NCBI GenBank assembly: GCA_902797895.1
Contig: CADBUS010000186.1
Span: forward strand, 1-8,788
DNA: 8,788 nucleotides
From: an uncultured Bacteroidia bacterium
Lineage (GTDB): Bacteria; Bacteroidota; Bacteroidia; Bacteroidales; UBA932
Reading direction: 5' to 3'
In this document: positions 1-5,606 of the stretch, piece after piece
Layout: each line of letters opens with the position of its first letter
Numbering within the stretch: position 1 is the first letter of the stretch
Notes under the pieces: generated by a model
What the model was told of the DNA's origin: nothing
What the model saw: only the letters and a program-made list of their open reading frames with translations
Database searches by the model: none
Translations under genes and position numbers: made by a program

Positions 1-308
1 CTCGCAGGACCTTGCACAAATAAAACAACGCTCCACACCCAAAGATATTGTGCTGAAACACATAATCTTAAAAAGGGTGATGGTAGAGTTAGTTTCTCCT
101 TGTGCAATGAAATTTGCGAGATTTCAAAATGAGGACAAAACACAACTTCTCATCTAATATGTCCGCTATCACCATATCACTAAGTGATGTGATGGTAAGC
201 GATGCAAATTTAGTAATTTTATTCTGTAACAGATATAATGTCACAAAATAAAAAAGTAACATTTTATGTACCCATACCTATTATCGTTTTTTACAAGTTA
301 TATATAGC
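1..308. other. Intergenic or gene-edge DNA with no supported gene
   Basis: No open frame here has both a start and recognisable content. Two + strand frames are open from the left edge: one stops at 127-129 (about 42 codons) and one at 155-157 (51 codons). Either could be the tail of a gene starting outside the window, but neither peptide resembles a family I know. The only visible structure is an imperfect inverted repeat at about 165-200, with a perfect ATCACT/AGTGAT core. The stretch from 200 to 308 is AT-rich without a clear signal. Confidence 0.5.
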
Positions 309-335
309 TTAGGCAGTTTCCACAATCCTGCAATT

Positions 336-369
336 GTAAATTTCTGCTACTGAGCAGGATAAATTTTAC
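336..369 (+). other. Conserved hairpin inside repeat copy 1
   Basis: The sequence can fold with GTAAATTT (336-343) pairing to AAATTTTAC (361-369) across one bulged T, then CTGCT (344-348) pairing to AGCAG (353-357) around an ACTG loop, with a GAT bulge at 358-360. That is about 13 pairs. The same bases occur unchanged in copy 2 (1095-1128). It lies just upstream of the promoter-like boxes, so it is more likely a DNA-level site (cruciform or protein-binding palindrome), or the end of an upstream transcript, than a leader of the downstream mRNA. Confidence 0.5.
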
Positions 370-376
370 CCATTGG

Positions 377-408
377 CTTGACAAAGGGTACTTGAGCAAC
401 TATATTTG
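377..408 (+). promoter_or_regulatory. Bacteroidota-type promoter in repeat copy 1, reading into phd/yoeB
   Basis: CTTG at 377-380 and TATATTTG at 401-408 are separated by 20 bp. They match the known Bacteroidota housekeeping promoter (TTTG, 19-21 bp, TAnnTTTG), with an exact -7 box and one mismatch in the -33 box. Both boxes are preserved in the second repeat copy while the spacer has diverged, which supports function. The predicted transcript starts near 413-415, giving a leader of about 85 nt before the antitoxin. Confidence 0.55.
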
Positions 409-443
409 CCCCGGAAAAAATAGAGATTGCGGAAATTATTAAA

Positions 444-484
444 TTTTGGTAACCATATTGGTATCCAAAAAACAACTATATTTG
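444..484 (+). promoter_or_regulatory. Nested palindromes and second -7 box before the antitoxin: candidate autoregulatory operator
   Basis: TTTTGG (444-449) and CCAAAA (465-470) form a perfect inverted repeat. Between them lies a second one, ACCA (452-455) with TGGT (459-462). An exact TAnnTTTG box (TATATTTG) follows at 477-484, but no TTTG or TTG lies 19-21 bp upstream of it. Phd/YefM antitoxins typically repress their own operon by binding palindromes next to the start, so this is a reasonable operator candidate. Function is inferred from position and symmetry only. Confidence 0.35.
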
Positions 485-497
485 CGGAGGAGATAAA

Positions 498-767
498 ATG
501 AGAGTTGAAATGATTATTATCAACAGCAGAGATTTTCGCGCAAACCAGAGCAAATATTTGGGTATGGTTGCAGATGGTGAGGATGTTATCCTCAAAACAA
601 GAAGTTTGGGAAGTTTTAAGATTACTCCTGTAACAGAGGACGATGCTTTAATAAGCAAAGCTGAAATGTTGAAGAAAATAGAGAATGCTCGTTCAAAAAT
701 TCTCTCCGGCAAAGGAAAAACATTAAAGTCCTCTAAAGAGTTATCCACTTTTCTTAAATCTCTATGA
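498..767 (+). CDS. Type II antitoxin, Phd/YefM family
   Basis: This 89-residue protein is the probable antitoxin of a Phd/YefM-YoeB pair. Members bind DNA through the N-terminal half and neutralise the toxin with a flexible C-terminal tail. The N-terminal part (residues 8-45), with NSRDFRANQSKYLGMV followed by GEDVILKTR and the beta strand FKITPV, has the fold signature of the family; residues 52-89 are charged and lysine-rich, as expected for the toxin-wrapping tail. The start at 498 is chosen because GGAGG (486-490) lies 7 bp upstream; ATG 510 is a weaker alternative. The stop overlaps the toxin start by 4 bp (ATGA), so the pair should be translationally coupled. Family assignment rests on the motif pattern and the neighbour. 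Confidence 0.85.
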   Translation: MRVEMIIINSRDFRANQSKYLGMVADGEDVILKTRSLGSFKITPVTEDDALISKAEMLKKIENARSKILSGKGKTLKSSKELSTFLKSL

Positions 768-1036
768 ATTACAAGATTATAATTGCCCCACAGGCAGAGG
801 AGGATCTGAGGAGATTAAAAAAGAGTGAGCCAAGGGCATTTGCAAAGGCAGGCCGTATTATGCTTGAACTTATGGAACATCCTCAAACAGGCATAGGAAA
901 ACCGGAAAGGCTATCAGGGAGCCGTAGCGGCCAATGGTCCAGACGGATAAATAAAAAGCATCGTCTGATTTATGAAATTGCAGAAACTATAGTTACGGTT
1001 TACATACTATCATCATACGGGCATTATGATGATTGA
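764..1036 (+). CDS. yoeB: Type II toxin, Txe/YoeB family mRNA interferase
   Basis: This 90-residue protein belongs to the YoeB branch of the RelE superfamily. YoeB enters the ribosomal A site and cleaves the mRNA there, stopping translation. Compared with E. coli YoeB as I recall it, the catalytic set is present: Glu48 in GKPERL (YoeB Glu46), Arg67 in KKHRLIY (YoeB Arg65), and the terminal His87-Tyr88 (YoeB His83-Tyr84). The SGQWSRRI block at 55-62 also matches the family. The C-terminus is two residues longer (HYDD). It starts inside the antitoxin stop codon. All key residues are intact, so it should be active unless bound by the antitoxin. Confidence 0.93.
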   Translation: MNYKIIIAPQAEEDLRRLKKSEPRAFAKAGRIMLELMEHPQTGIGKPERLSGSRSGQWSRRINKKHRLIYEIAETIVTVYILSSYGHYDD

Positions 1037-1055
1037 TTTTCATTCTAAAGAAGAT

Positions 1056-1074
1056 TGCCTGAAATCATTAGGCA
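1056..1074 (+). terminator. Weak hairpin after yoeB
   Basis: TGCCTGA (1056-1062) can pair with TTAGGCA (1068-1074) across a 5-nt loop, with one G-T wobble. The right arm is the first few bases of repeat copy 2. It lies 20 bp past the yoeB stop, but the following GTTTCC is not a strong U tract, so termination would be inefficient at best. Confidence 0.25.
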
Positions 1075-1179
1075 GTTTCCACAATCCTGTGATTGTAAAT
1101 TTCTGCTACTGAGCAGGATAAATTTTACCCATTGGCTTGACAAGGGGCACCTGAGCAATTATATTTGCCGCTGAAAAAA
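1068..1179 (+). repeat. 112-bp direct repeat, copy 2, upstream of higBA
   Basis: This is the second copy of the block at 309-420, with 8 substitutions and no gaps. It lies between yoeB and higB and ends 41 bp before the higB start. The hairpin (1095-1128) and the promoter boxes CTTG 1136-1139 and TATATTTG 1160-1167 (20-bp spacer) are intact. The two copies bracket the phd/yoeB module as direct repeats, so homologous recombination between them would remove 759 bp, including that whole module, and leave one copy in front of higBA. Confidence 0.9.
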
Positions 1180-1186
1180 AGTTTTT

Positions 1187-1218
1187 ATTTGTATAATAAT
1201 ACAAATTATATACATTTG
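1187..1218 (+). promoter_or_regulatory. higBA promoter with overlapping palindromic operator
   Basis: TTTG (1188-1191) and TACATTTG (1211-1218), separated by 19 bp, match the Bacteroidota promoter consensus exactly. A perfect 8-bp inverted repeat, ATTTGTAT (1187-1194) and ATACAAAT (1199-1206) with an AATA centre, covers the -33 box. Xre-type antitoxins such as HigA usually repress their own promoter, so this is a strong operator candidate. The -7 box ends only 2 bp before the higB ATG (1221-1223), so a transcript from here would be leaderless or start inside the gene. The repeat copy 2 promoter may instead drive the toxin. Confidence 0.6.
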
Positions 1219-1220
1219 CA

Positions 1221-1571
1221 ATGGGGAATGAGAGAAAAATAATTACCTATGGAAACTATTTTCTTGTTTTTTACAATAGCCTCACCAAGAAGGCACAAGA
1301 AAAAATAGACTATGGACTGATGCTACTGAAGAGAGGGGATAGGATTTCCCAAAAATTTGTTAAGCACATTATTGAGGGTATTTATGAATTAAGAGCTGAA
1401 TATAAAGGGAATGCATATAGAATCTTGTTTATTTTTGATAAAGACAATATAGTATTGCTGCTTAATGGATTTCATAAAAAAAGCCAAAAGACACCGATAA
1501 AGGAGATTGAGCAAGCAAAAAAAATTAAAAGAGAGTATTATGAGAGAAAACAATCAAATAAAAAGTTTTGA
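1221..1571 (+). CDS. higB: Type II toxin, HigB-like (RelE/ParE superfamily, phage Gp49-like)
   Basis: This 116-residue protein is a probable ribosome-dependent mRNA interferase of the HigB/Gp49-like family. Features seen are the helical N-terminal half with the AQEKIDYGLMLLKRG segment (25-39), then the family block IYELRAEY (54-61), AYRILFIFD (65-73), and GFHKKSQKTP (83-92), followed by a lysine-rich final helix. The ELR, YR and F-KK-KTP positions are the ones conserved in this family. The toxin precedes its antitoxin, the reverse of most TA operons and typical of higBA. No Shine-Dalgarno sequence is visible before ATG 1221. The 3' end overlaps the antitoxin start by 32 bp. The gene is very AT-rich: 14 G/C in the 60 bases 1381-1440, by hand count. 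Confidence 0.9.
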   Translation: MGNERKIITYGNYFLVFYNSLTKKAQEKIDYGLMLLKRGDRISQKFVKHIIEGIYELRAEYKGNAYRILFIFDKDNIVLLLNGFHKKSQKTPIKEIEQAKKIKREYYERKQSNKKF

Positions 1572-1842
1572 CAAGGTACTTGATTCCAAGTATGGTCGCA
1601 TAGGTACTAAAAAGCGGGCAAAAGCAGAAGAGGCTGCCTATTCATACTACTCTGGTCTTTTGCTAAAACAAGCAAGAAAGGAGAAGAATATCACTCAAAA
1701 TGAGTTGGCTGCAAAACTTGGAACAGATGCGGCGTATATATCACGTATAGAAAATGATGATATTATACCAAGTGTTGGAGCCTTTTTTAGAATAGCAGAA
1801 GCTCTTGGTTATATGGTTGAATTAAAGCCAATTAGCCACTAA
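1540..1842 (+). CDS. higA: HigA-like antitoxin, Xre-family helix-turn-helix
   Basis: This 100-residue protein should neutralise the upstream HigB-like toxin and repress the operon. Residues 38-95 form an Xre/Cro helix-turn-helix domain: GLLLKQARKEKNITQNELA, then AAYISRIENDD (64-74) as recognition helix and following turn, then PSVGAFFRIAEALGY. Residues 1-37 are a charged extension that probably contacts the toxin. I chose ATG 1540, where AGAGAG lies just upstream, over the in-frame TTG at 1507. The first 32 bp overlap the toxin gene, so translation is probably coupled. The stop (1840-1842) lies inside the 3' end of the convergent lysO gene. Confidence 0.9.
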   Translation: MRENNQIKSFDKVLDSKYGRIGTKKRAKAEEAAYSYYSGLLLKQARKEKNITQNELAAKLGTDAAYISRIENDDIIPSVGAFFRIAEALGYMVELKPISH

Positions 1843-2467
1843 ATAGGGAAAGGATTAGGGTAAGGAGGAAGGGTACTGCAATGGTGAAAAACATTCCACA
1901 ATAGGCGGCAACTGCAAACATTGGTGTGCCGTCTGTTTTCATAATTATGGGGAGAGTGGTATCGATTGCGGTGGCACCACCGGAGGCAGTGGCCGCATAG
2001 CGGCCGAACCAGCGGCTCATAAGTGGGGCAAGCAACACAGTAAGCAACTCTCGTAATAGATTCACTAACAAGGCAATAGAGCCTATCTCCGCACCACAAG
2101 CCTGCCCAACCATTATTGCAGTTATGGAGTAATAGCCCATACCTGAGTTTATTGCAGCAATCTTTGGCAGGGAGAGAGCAGAGAGATTAAAGCCGCGTAG
2201 AATATAATATGCTATAATTGAGGCCAATATAGCACCGGCGTATGCAAAAAGCGGCAAGAGTAGAACCTTTTTAGGCAACCGCTTCACCTGCTGGAGTATA
2301 TCGGCCTCCATACCTATGCTCACCCCCACAAAAAAGAGAAGCAGGTAGAGGGTATAGTTTGAAAAGCTCTCAAAATCAAGTGTTAGTAAAGATTTAGGCA
2401 AAACTCCTGTCAACACCAGCAGAACTCCCAAAAGAAACGATGCTACTATTATCAGGCTATCTCGCAT
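1832..2467 (-). CDS. lysO: Lysine exporter LysO, C-terminal part (split gene)
   Basis: This 211-residue membrane protein matches the second half of E. coli LysO (YbjE), an inner-membrane exporter of L-lysine. By comparison with the E. coli sequence as I recall it, the shared blocks are YTLYLLLFFVGV (38-49), SGMGYYSITA (108-117), GSIALLVNLLRELL (129-142) and GGATAIDTTLPII (163-175). About five hydrophobic spans are visible. The start at 2467 is preferred over an in-frame ATG at 2494 because GGAGG lies 6 bp upstream, and this makes the overlap with the N-terminal part only 11 bp. The two parts are in different frames. Its stop overlaps the convergent higA stop region by 11 bp. Confidence 0.9.
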   Translation of the reverse strand: MRDSLIIVASFLLGVLLVLTGVLPKSLLTLDFESFSNYTLYLLLFFVGVSIGMEADILQQVKRLPKKVLLLPLFAYAGAILASIIAYYILRGFNLSALSLPKIAAINSGMGYYSITAIMVGQACGAEIGSIALLVNLLRELLTVLLAPLMSRWFGRYAATASGGATAIDTTLPIIMKTDGTPMFAVAAYCGMFFTIAVPFLLTLILSLFSG

Positions 2468-2747
2468 TGTTACCCTCCTTTGGCCCTTTAGCATCTATCC
2501 ATTTTGTTGCATACTTTACAACCAAAAGTGTAGATAGTATCAAAGTAATAAAGATAATCAGAGCCTCAACCCCTATATTTGAGAGGTTTGCAATAATATT
2601 CTTATCGGCTGCCACCCTTACCCCCATTATAAAGAGTAGCAAACAGACCGAAACCAAAACAATAATTGAAACTGCCCCTTTATGCCGCTTATTGACTACC
2701 CTGCCCACAATTATACCGGCCACCATTATTGCTATCGTGTAAATCAT
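2457..2747 (-). CDS. lysO: Lysine exporter LysO, N-terminal part (split gene)
   Basis: This 96-residue membrane protein corresponds to the first roughly 90 residues of E. coli LysO. It has about three hydrophobic spans, and FIMGVRVAADKNIIANLSNI (39-58) lines up with the E. coli segment beginning FFMGISLA. It ends with a short hydrophilic tail (KGPKEGNNAR), where the single-chain protein has a cytoplasmic linker. The total of 96 plus 211 residues is close to the roughly 300 of the fused protein, so nothing is missing and the two products probably assemble into one transporter. Spacing to the upstream exchanger gene is 42 bp, consistent with one transcript. An AAGG sequence before the ATG may serve as a weak ribosome-binding site. 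Confidence 0.87.
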   Translation of the reverse strand: MIYTIAIMVAGIIVGRVVNKRHKGAVSIIVLVSVCLLLFIMGVRVAADKNIIANLSNIGVEALIIFITLILSTLLVVKYATKWIDAKGPKEGNNAR

Positions 2748-2789
2748 ATTCTGCCTTAAACTACAATCCTTTATGCTCCAAAGTGCTAA

Positions 2790-3836
2790 CTAACCGTTGT
2801 TTATCATATTCACTACATAGGTGATGTAGATAAGCAGGAAGATTGCTCCTTCAACTCGCTGTAGCTTCTTTTTGGTGCTGCAGAAAAAGAGTAGCAGCAA
2901 ACTTGAGAGTGCCAATACTACAAAATGGTTGAAATGAAGATTTGAGAGCGATAGCGGAGTTATTACCGCAGAGCCGCCGAGTATAAGGAATATGTTGAAT
3001 ATGTTGGAGCCCACCACATTGCCGAGAGCAAGCCCCAAGTTGTTCTTGGCTGCGGCCACTATGCTTGTGGCAAACTCCGGCAAACTTGTTCCTATTGCTA
3101 CAACTGTGGCGGCAATAACAACATCGCTCACACCAAGCGCAGAGGCTACTTGTTTGGCGTTGCTCACAAAGAGATCTCCACCATATATCAGCATAGCAAG
3201 TCCGCCTAAAACCCCTATTACTGAGAGCAATATAGATGTTTTACAAATCCCCAGCAGATTGAACTTGTGCTTTTTTTTACTCTCCTGCTCTTTCTCCTCC
3301 TCCACACTCTCTTGGGCAGCCTGCTCTAATTGCAAAGCCGTAGCTCCACTCTTTGCTGAGAAAAATGAATAGAATAGGAATACTGCAAAAAAGAGCAGCA
3401 GAATTATTCCGTCTGTTCTGTTTATATGGTTGTTAGTAAACTCAGTAATAAAGGCTCCGTTGTTTATCTGCGCATCAAAGGCCATTGCCACAAGCGCAGC
3501 AGTAGAGAGTATTAAAAATGGTATATCTTTGGCCAAATTGTCTGTAGTTACCTTCAATGGTCTTATTACAGATGATACTCCCAATATGAGGAGTATATTA
3601 CAGATATTGGAACCTACAATGTTACCCACAGCAATATCTGCACTACCTTGTGCAGCCCCTATAAAGCTCACAACCATCTCAGGCGCAGAGGTTCCAATGG
3701 CTACTATAGTCATACCGATTATCATATCGGAAAGGCCAAAGCGCTTTGCTATGGTGCTTGCACCATCTACAAGATAGTTTGCACCAAGCAACACCAAAAC
3801 AAGCCCTGCAATCAAAAGTAAAATAGTAACTCCCAT
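2790..3836 (-). CDS. Calcium/sodium antiporter, CaCA family (YrbG-like)
   Basis: This 348-residue inner-membrane protein is a cation exchanger of the CaCA superfamily, which couples Ca2+ (or Na+) extrusion to Na+ or H+ entry. The two inverted alpha repeats are complete: GMTIVAIGTSAPE (41-53) with GNIVGSN (71-77), and AATVVAIGTSLPE (242-254) with GNVVGSN (272-278). The glutamates in the two G-T-S-x-P-E motifs are the known ion-binding residues. A charged cytoplasmic loop (about 166-193, rich in E and K) separates the halves. AAAGGA lies a few bases before ATG 3836. The gene follows the peptidase by 52 bp and precedes lysO by 42 bp, so it is probably in the middle of the operon. Ion specificity cannot be read from sequence. 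Confidence 0.95.
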   Translation of the reverse strand: MGVTILLLIAGLVLVLLGANYLVDGASTIAKRFGLSDMIIGMTIVAIGTSAPEMVVSFIGAAQGSADIAVGNIVGSNICNILLILGVSSVIRPLKVTTDNLAKDIPFLILSTAALVAMAFDAQINNGAFITEFTNNHINRTDGIILLLFFAVFLFYSFFSAKSGATALQLEQAAQESVEEEKEQESKKKHKFNLLGICKTSILLSVIGVLGGLAMLIYGGDLFVSNAKQVASALGVSDVVIAATVVAIGTSLPEFATSIVAAAKNNLGLALGNVVGSNIFNIFLILGGSAVITPLSLSNLHFNHFVVLALSSLLLLFFCSTKKKLQRVEGAIFLLIYITYVVNMINNG

Positions 3837-3881
3837 TTCAATCCTTTTATATTATAATCGCTAAGCCTATCAACTACAAAT

Positions 3882-3898
3882 AAGCCTATTAGAGGCTT
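3882..3898 (-). other. Hairpin spanning the stop codon of the C69 peptidase gene
   Basis: AAGCCT (3882-3887) and AGGCTT (3893-3898) form a 6-bp stem with a 5-nt loop that contains most of the TAA stop. The sequence that follows on the - strand is not T-rich, so it is not a classic terminator. A 9-bp direct repeat, TAAGCCTAT, occurs at 3862-3870 and 3881-3889. It might slow or attenuate transcription into the exchanger gene, or be chance. Confidence 0.25.
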
Positions 3899-5541
3899 CT
3901 GGCAAGCAGGCTCCAAAACTCCGCCTTCATCTCCTCCCAAGTTTTCTGCTGAGCTGCACTTAGCCTCTTTGCATAGTCGTTGAGCATTTTTACCGCCTCT
4001 TCTTTTTTACCTTGCCTTATAAGCTCCGCTGCTTTTTTCTCAAGCTCAGGAGTCTGCTCCATCATCATCTGCTCATATTCAGCAACAGCCGCATCAATTC
4101 TCTTTTTGGCTCTATCCCAAGCAACTGTGGCGAGGCGATTGGCCTCTCTGAAGTTCCAGATAGCGGCATCTTTGCGGTATCTCTTTTGGCCGCACACCTC
4201 AAAGCCGGCAGGGAGCTCTGTCATACCTGCATAGATAGGTATTCTTGGGCTTTGAGCCGGATTGTCAAATGAGAAGTAAGCCACTCCGCCAACTTCATCA
4301 GGCAGCCAGCCTCTTAACTTAATCACTTGTGAATATGAGCATTGTATAACAGCTATTGTTCTCATTCTTGGGGCGCTGCCGGGCTTTAGCTTATTGAGCA
4401 GAGTGCGCATATTGTTTGGCATAAAGGTACTTACCGGAGCTATTGAATCTGTATAGGTATAATCTTCTCCTTTCTCATTTTTCCCTCTTTTTCTAACCCC
4501 TATTTTGAGATTTTTAACCTGGTCAAACTCAGTGTCATCGTAGGTTTCTCTATAGAAAGCGAACATCTCCTCTGTAGTAACCTTTTTCTCCGGTTTTACA
4601 GAAAACGGCATCTCATCGTCTTCAAATTTAAGGCCGAGGCTCGGAGCTACTTTGTTAAGCACATAATATTCTCTGTATGAGAAGTTTTTCTTGGTATGAC
4701 TTACCATAGGATAGAACTTGAACTGAGCTTTGCCATCCCATAAGCCGAGCTCTTTGCATCTTTGTTTAAGGTCTGAGGCATACATAAACTTGTCCGGAGC
4801 ATTAAAATCCACCACCCCTATTCTTGGTATATTGGCAGAAATACCCACGTGATCGTCAGGTATTCGCTGTGCAACCCACAGTGCACCAGGCTTTTTGCCG
4901 CTCTTTCCGCTACCATATATCTCAAAGAGCCAAGCCTCGTTTTTATCTATAACAGTAAGGCACTCACCAAAATCTCCATAACCATACTCCTCTGCAAGCG
5001 AGCCCATTAGTTTTATAGCCTCACGGGCTGTGGTGCATCTTTCAAGTGCCACCCTTTGCAGCTCCTCTATATGAAAAAGCCCATCTCTGTTGATAAGCTC
5101 ACGCTTGCCCTCTGTAGTGGTCTCACCCATAGCGAGTTGCTTCTCGTTCATACAAGGATAGGCCACATTCATAAAGGAGTAGGTCTCTGCCACAGGAGCA
5201 GGAATCTCACCTTTTGTCTCCACATTTCTAAAATCGTGAGGCTCTTCTGTATGGAGTAGCCCCCATCTTATCGGCTCCATTGCGCCGGCCTCATACTTTT
5301 TCCTCTTCTCCATTCTCAGCCAGGTGCGATAGTTGGAGTCGCAAGAGTGGGCGGTCATCACAGAGCCATCGCTACTGGCATTTTTGCCCACCACAATAGA
5401 GGTGCAACTCTCAGGATGGAGTTCATCTTCTGTCTGTGCGTATGATGTTGTAGATAATGTTATTGAAACTACTAAAGTAAGAAAGGCTGTAGCTGCTTTT
5501 AAGAGCATAGCCTTAAATGAGTGAGAAATAGTGTGGTTCAT
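3889..5541 (-). CDS. Secreted C69-family dipeptidase
   Basis: This 550-residue protein is a peptidase of family C69 (dipeptidase A/PepD type), an N-terminal-nucleophile hydrolase in which Cys is exposed by self-processing. Residues 1-35 form a signal peptide: a basic/polar start, the hydrophobic stretch LLKAATAFLTLVVSITLS, and a likely cut after SYA. About ten residues later comes Cys46, in PESCTSIVVGKNAS, the expected nucleophile, followed by SSDGSVMTAHSCDSN (56-70), the family's most conserved block. The remainder is full length, ending in a long charged helical tail (about 470-550, rich in E, K and A). It should act in the periplasm or outside the cell, releasing dipeptides or amino acids. 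It is first in a - strand operon with the exchanger and LysO. Confidence 0.93.
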   Translation of the reverse strand: MNHTISHSFKAMLLKAATAFLTLVVSITLSTTSYAQTEDELHPESCTSIVVGKNASSDGSVMTAHSCDSNYRTWLRMEKRKKYEAGAMEPIRWGLLHTEEPHDFRNVETKGEIPAPVAETYSFMNVAYPCMNEKQLAMGETTTEGKRELINRDGLFHIEELQRVALERCTTAREAIKLMGSLAEEYGYGDFGECLTVIDKNEAWLFEIYGSGKSGKKPGALWVAQRIPDDHVGISANIPRIGVVDFNAPDKFMYASDLKQRCKELGLWDGKAQFKFYPMVSHTKKNFSYREYYVLNKVAPSLGLKFEDDEMPFSVKPEKKVTTEEMFAFYRETYDDTEFDQVKNLKIGVRKRGKNEKGEDYTYTDSIAPVSTFMPNNMRTLLNKLKPGSAPRMRTIAVIQCSYSQVIKLRGWLPDEVGGVAYFSFDNPAQSPRIPIYAGMTELPAGFEVCGQKRYRKDAAIWNFREANRLATVAWDRAKKRIDAAVAEYEQMMMEQTPELEKKAAELIRQGKKEEAVKMLNDYAKRLSAAQQKTWEEMKAEFWSLLARSL

Positions 5542-5560
5542 ATTCTATCTTTTAATCAAA

Positions 5561-5568
5561 CAAATGTA
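5561..5568 (-). promoter_or_regulatory. Possible -7 box for the C69 peptidase operon
   Basis: Read on the - strand, these bases are TACATTTG, an exact TAnnTTTG box ending 19 bp before the ATG at 5541. No good TTTG occurs 19-21 bp upstream; that area is the C/T-rich tract around 5581-5600. The leader would be about 15 nt and includes AAAAGATAG. Support is only the one box and its position. Confidence 0.35.
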
Positions 5569-5606
5569 ATGATTTTATAAATCTCCCCCACCCTCTTATT
5601 AAGAAT

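Larger units (their letters stand above)
309..420 (+). repeat. 112-bp direct repeat, copy 1, upstream of the phd/yoeB module
   Basis: Aligning this block by hand with 1068-1179 (constant offset 759) gives 104 of 112 identical bases and no gaps. The differences are at 331, 332, 385, 389, 392, 400, 411 and 413. Bases 333-384 are identical in both copies and include a long hairpin (336-369). A promoter-like pair, CTTG at 377-380 and TATATTTG at 401-408, is also unchanged, while four of the eight differences fall in the spacer between the two boxes. The block ends about 77 bp before the antitoxin start. It is probably a duplicated regulatory leader or a small repeat element. No transposase is linked to it. 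Confidence 0.9.

Noticed and set aside
2..157. Possible C-terminal fragment of a + strand gene at the left edge (51 codons)
   Set aside because: The peptide matches no family I recognise, and a second frame is equally open. Too short to call without the upstream sequence.
309..420. The repeat as an integron attC site, since integron arrays are rich in TA modules
   Set aside because: I found no GTTRRRY core or RYYYAAC partner at the repeat ends, the internal hairpin does not have the attC R/L box layout, and no integrase is in the window.
309..1179. The two repeats as the ends of an insertion sequence or composite transposon
   Set aside because: The copies are direct and only 112 bp, have no clear terminal inverted repeats, and contain and flank no transposase. 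Only the TA genes lie between them.
309..1179. CRISPR array
   Set aside because: Only two copies, 112 bp each and separated by genes; there is no regular spacer structure.
1057..1220. A strong intrinsic terminator between the two TA modules
   Set aside because: The only hairpin after yoeB (1056-1074) lacks a T tract, so it was kept only as a weak candidate.
2457..2467. Programmed frameshift joining the two LysO parts
   Set aside because: The overlap has no slippery heptamer that I can see, and the second gene has its own strong GGAGG and ATG, so independent translation explains it better.
2440..3777. Open frames on the + strand opposite lysO and the exchanger gene
   Set aside because: These are antisense to well-supported membrane protein genes whose biased codons keep the opposite strand open. 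The translations have no family features.
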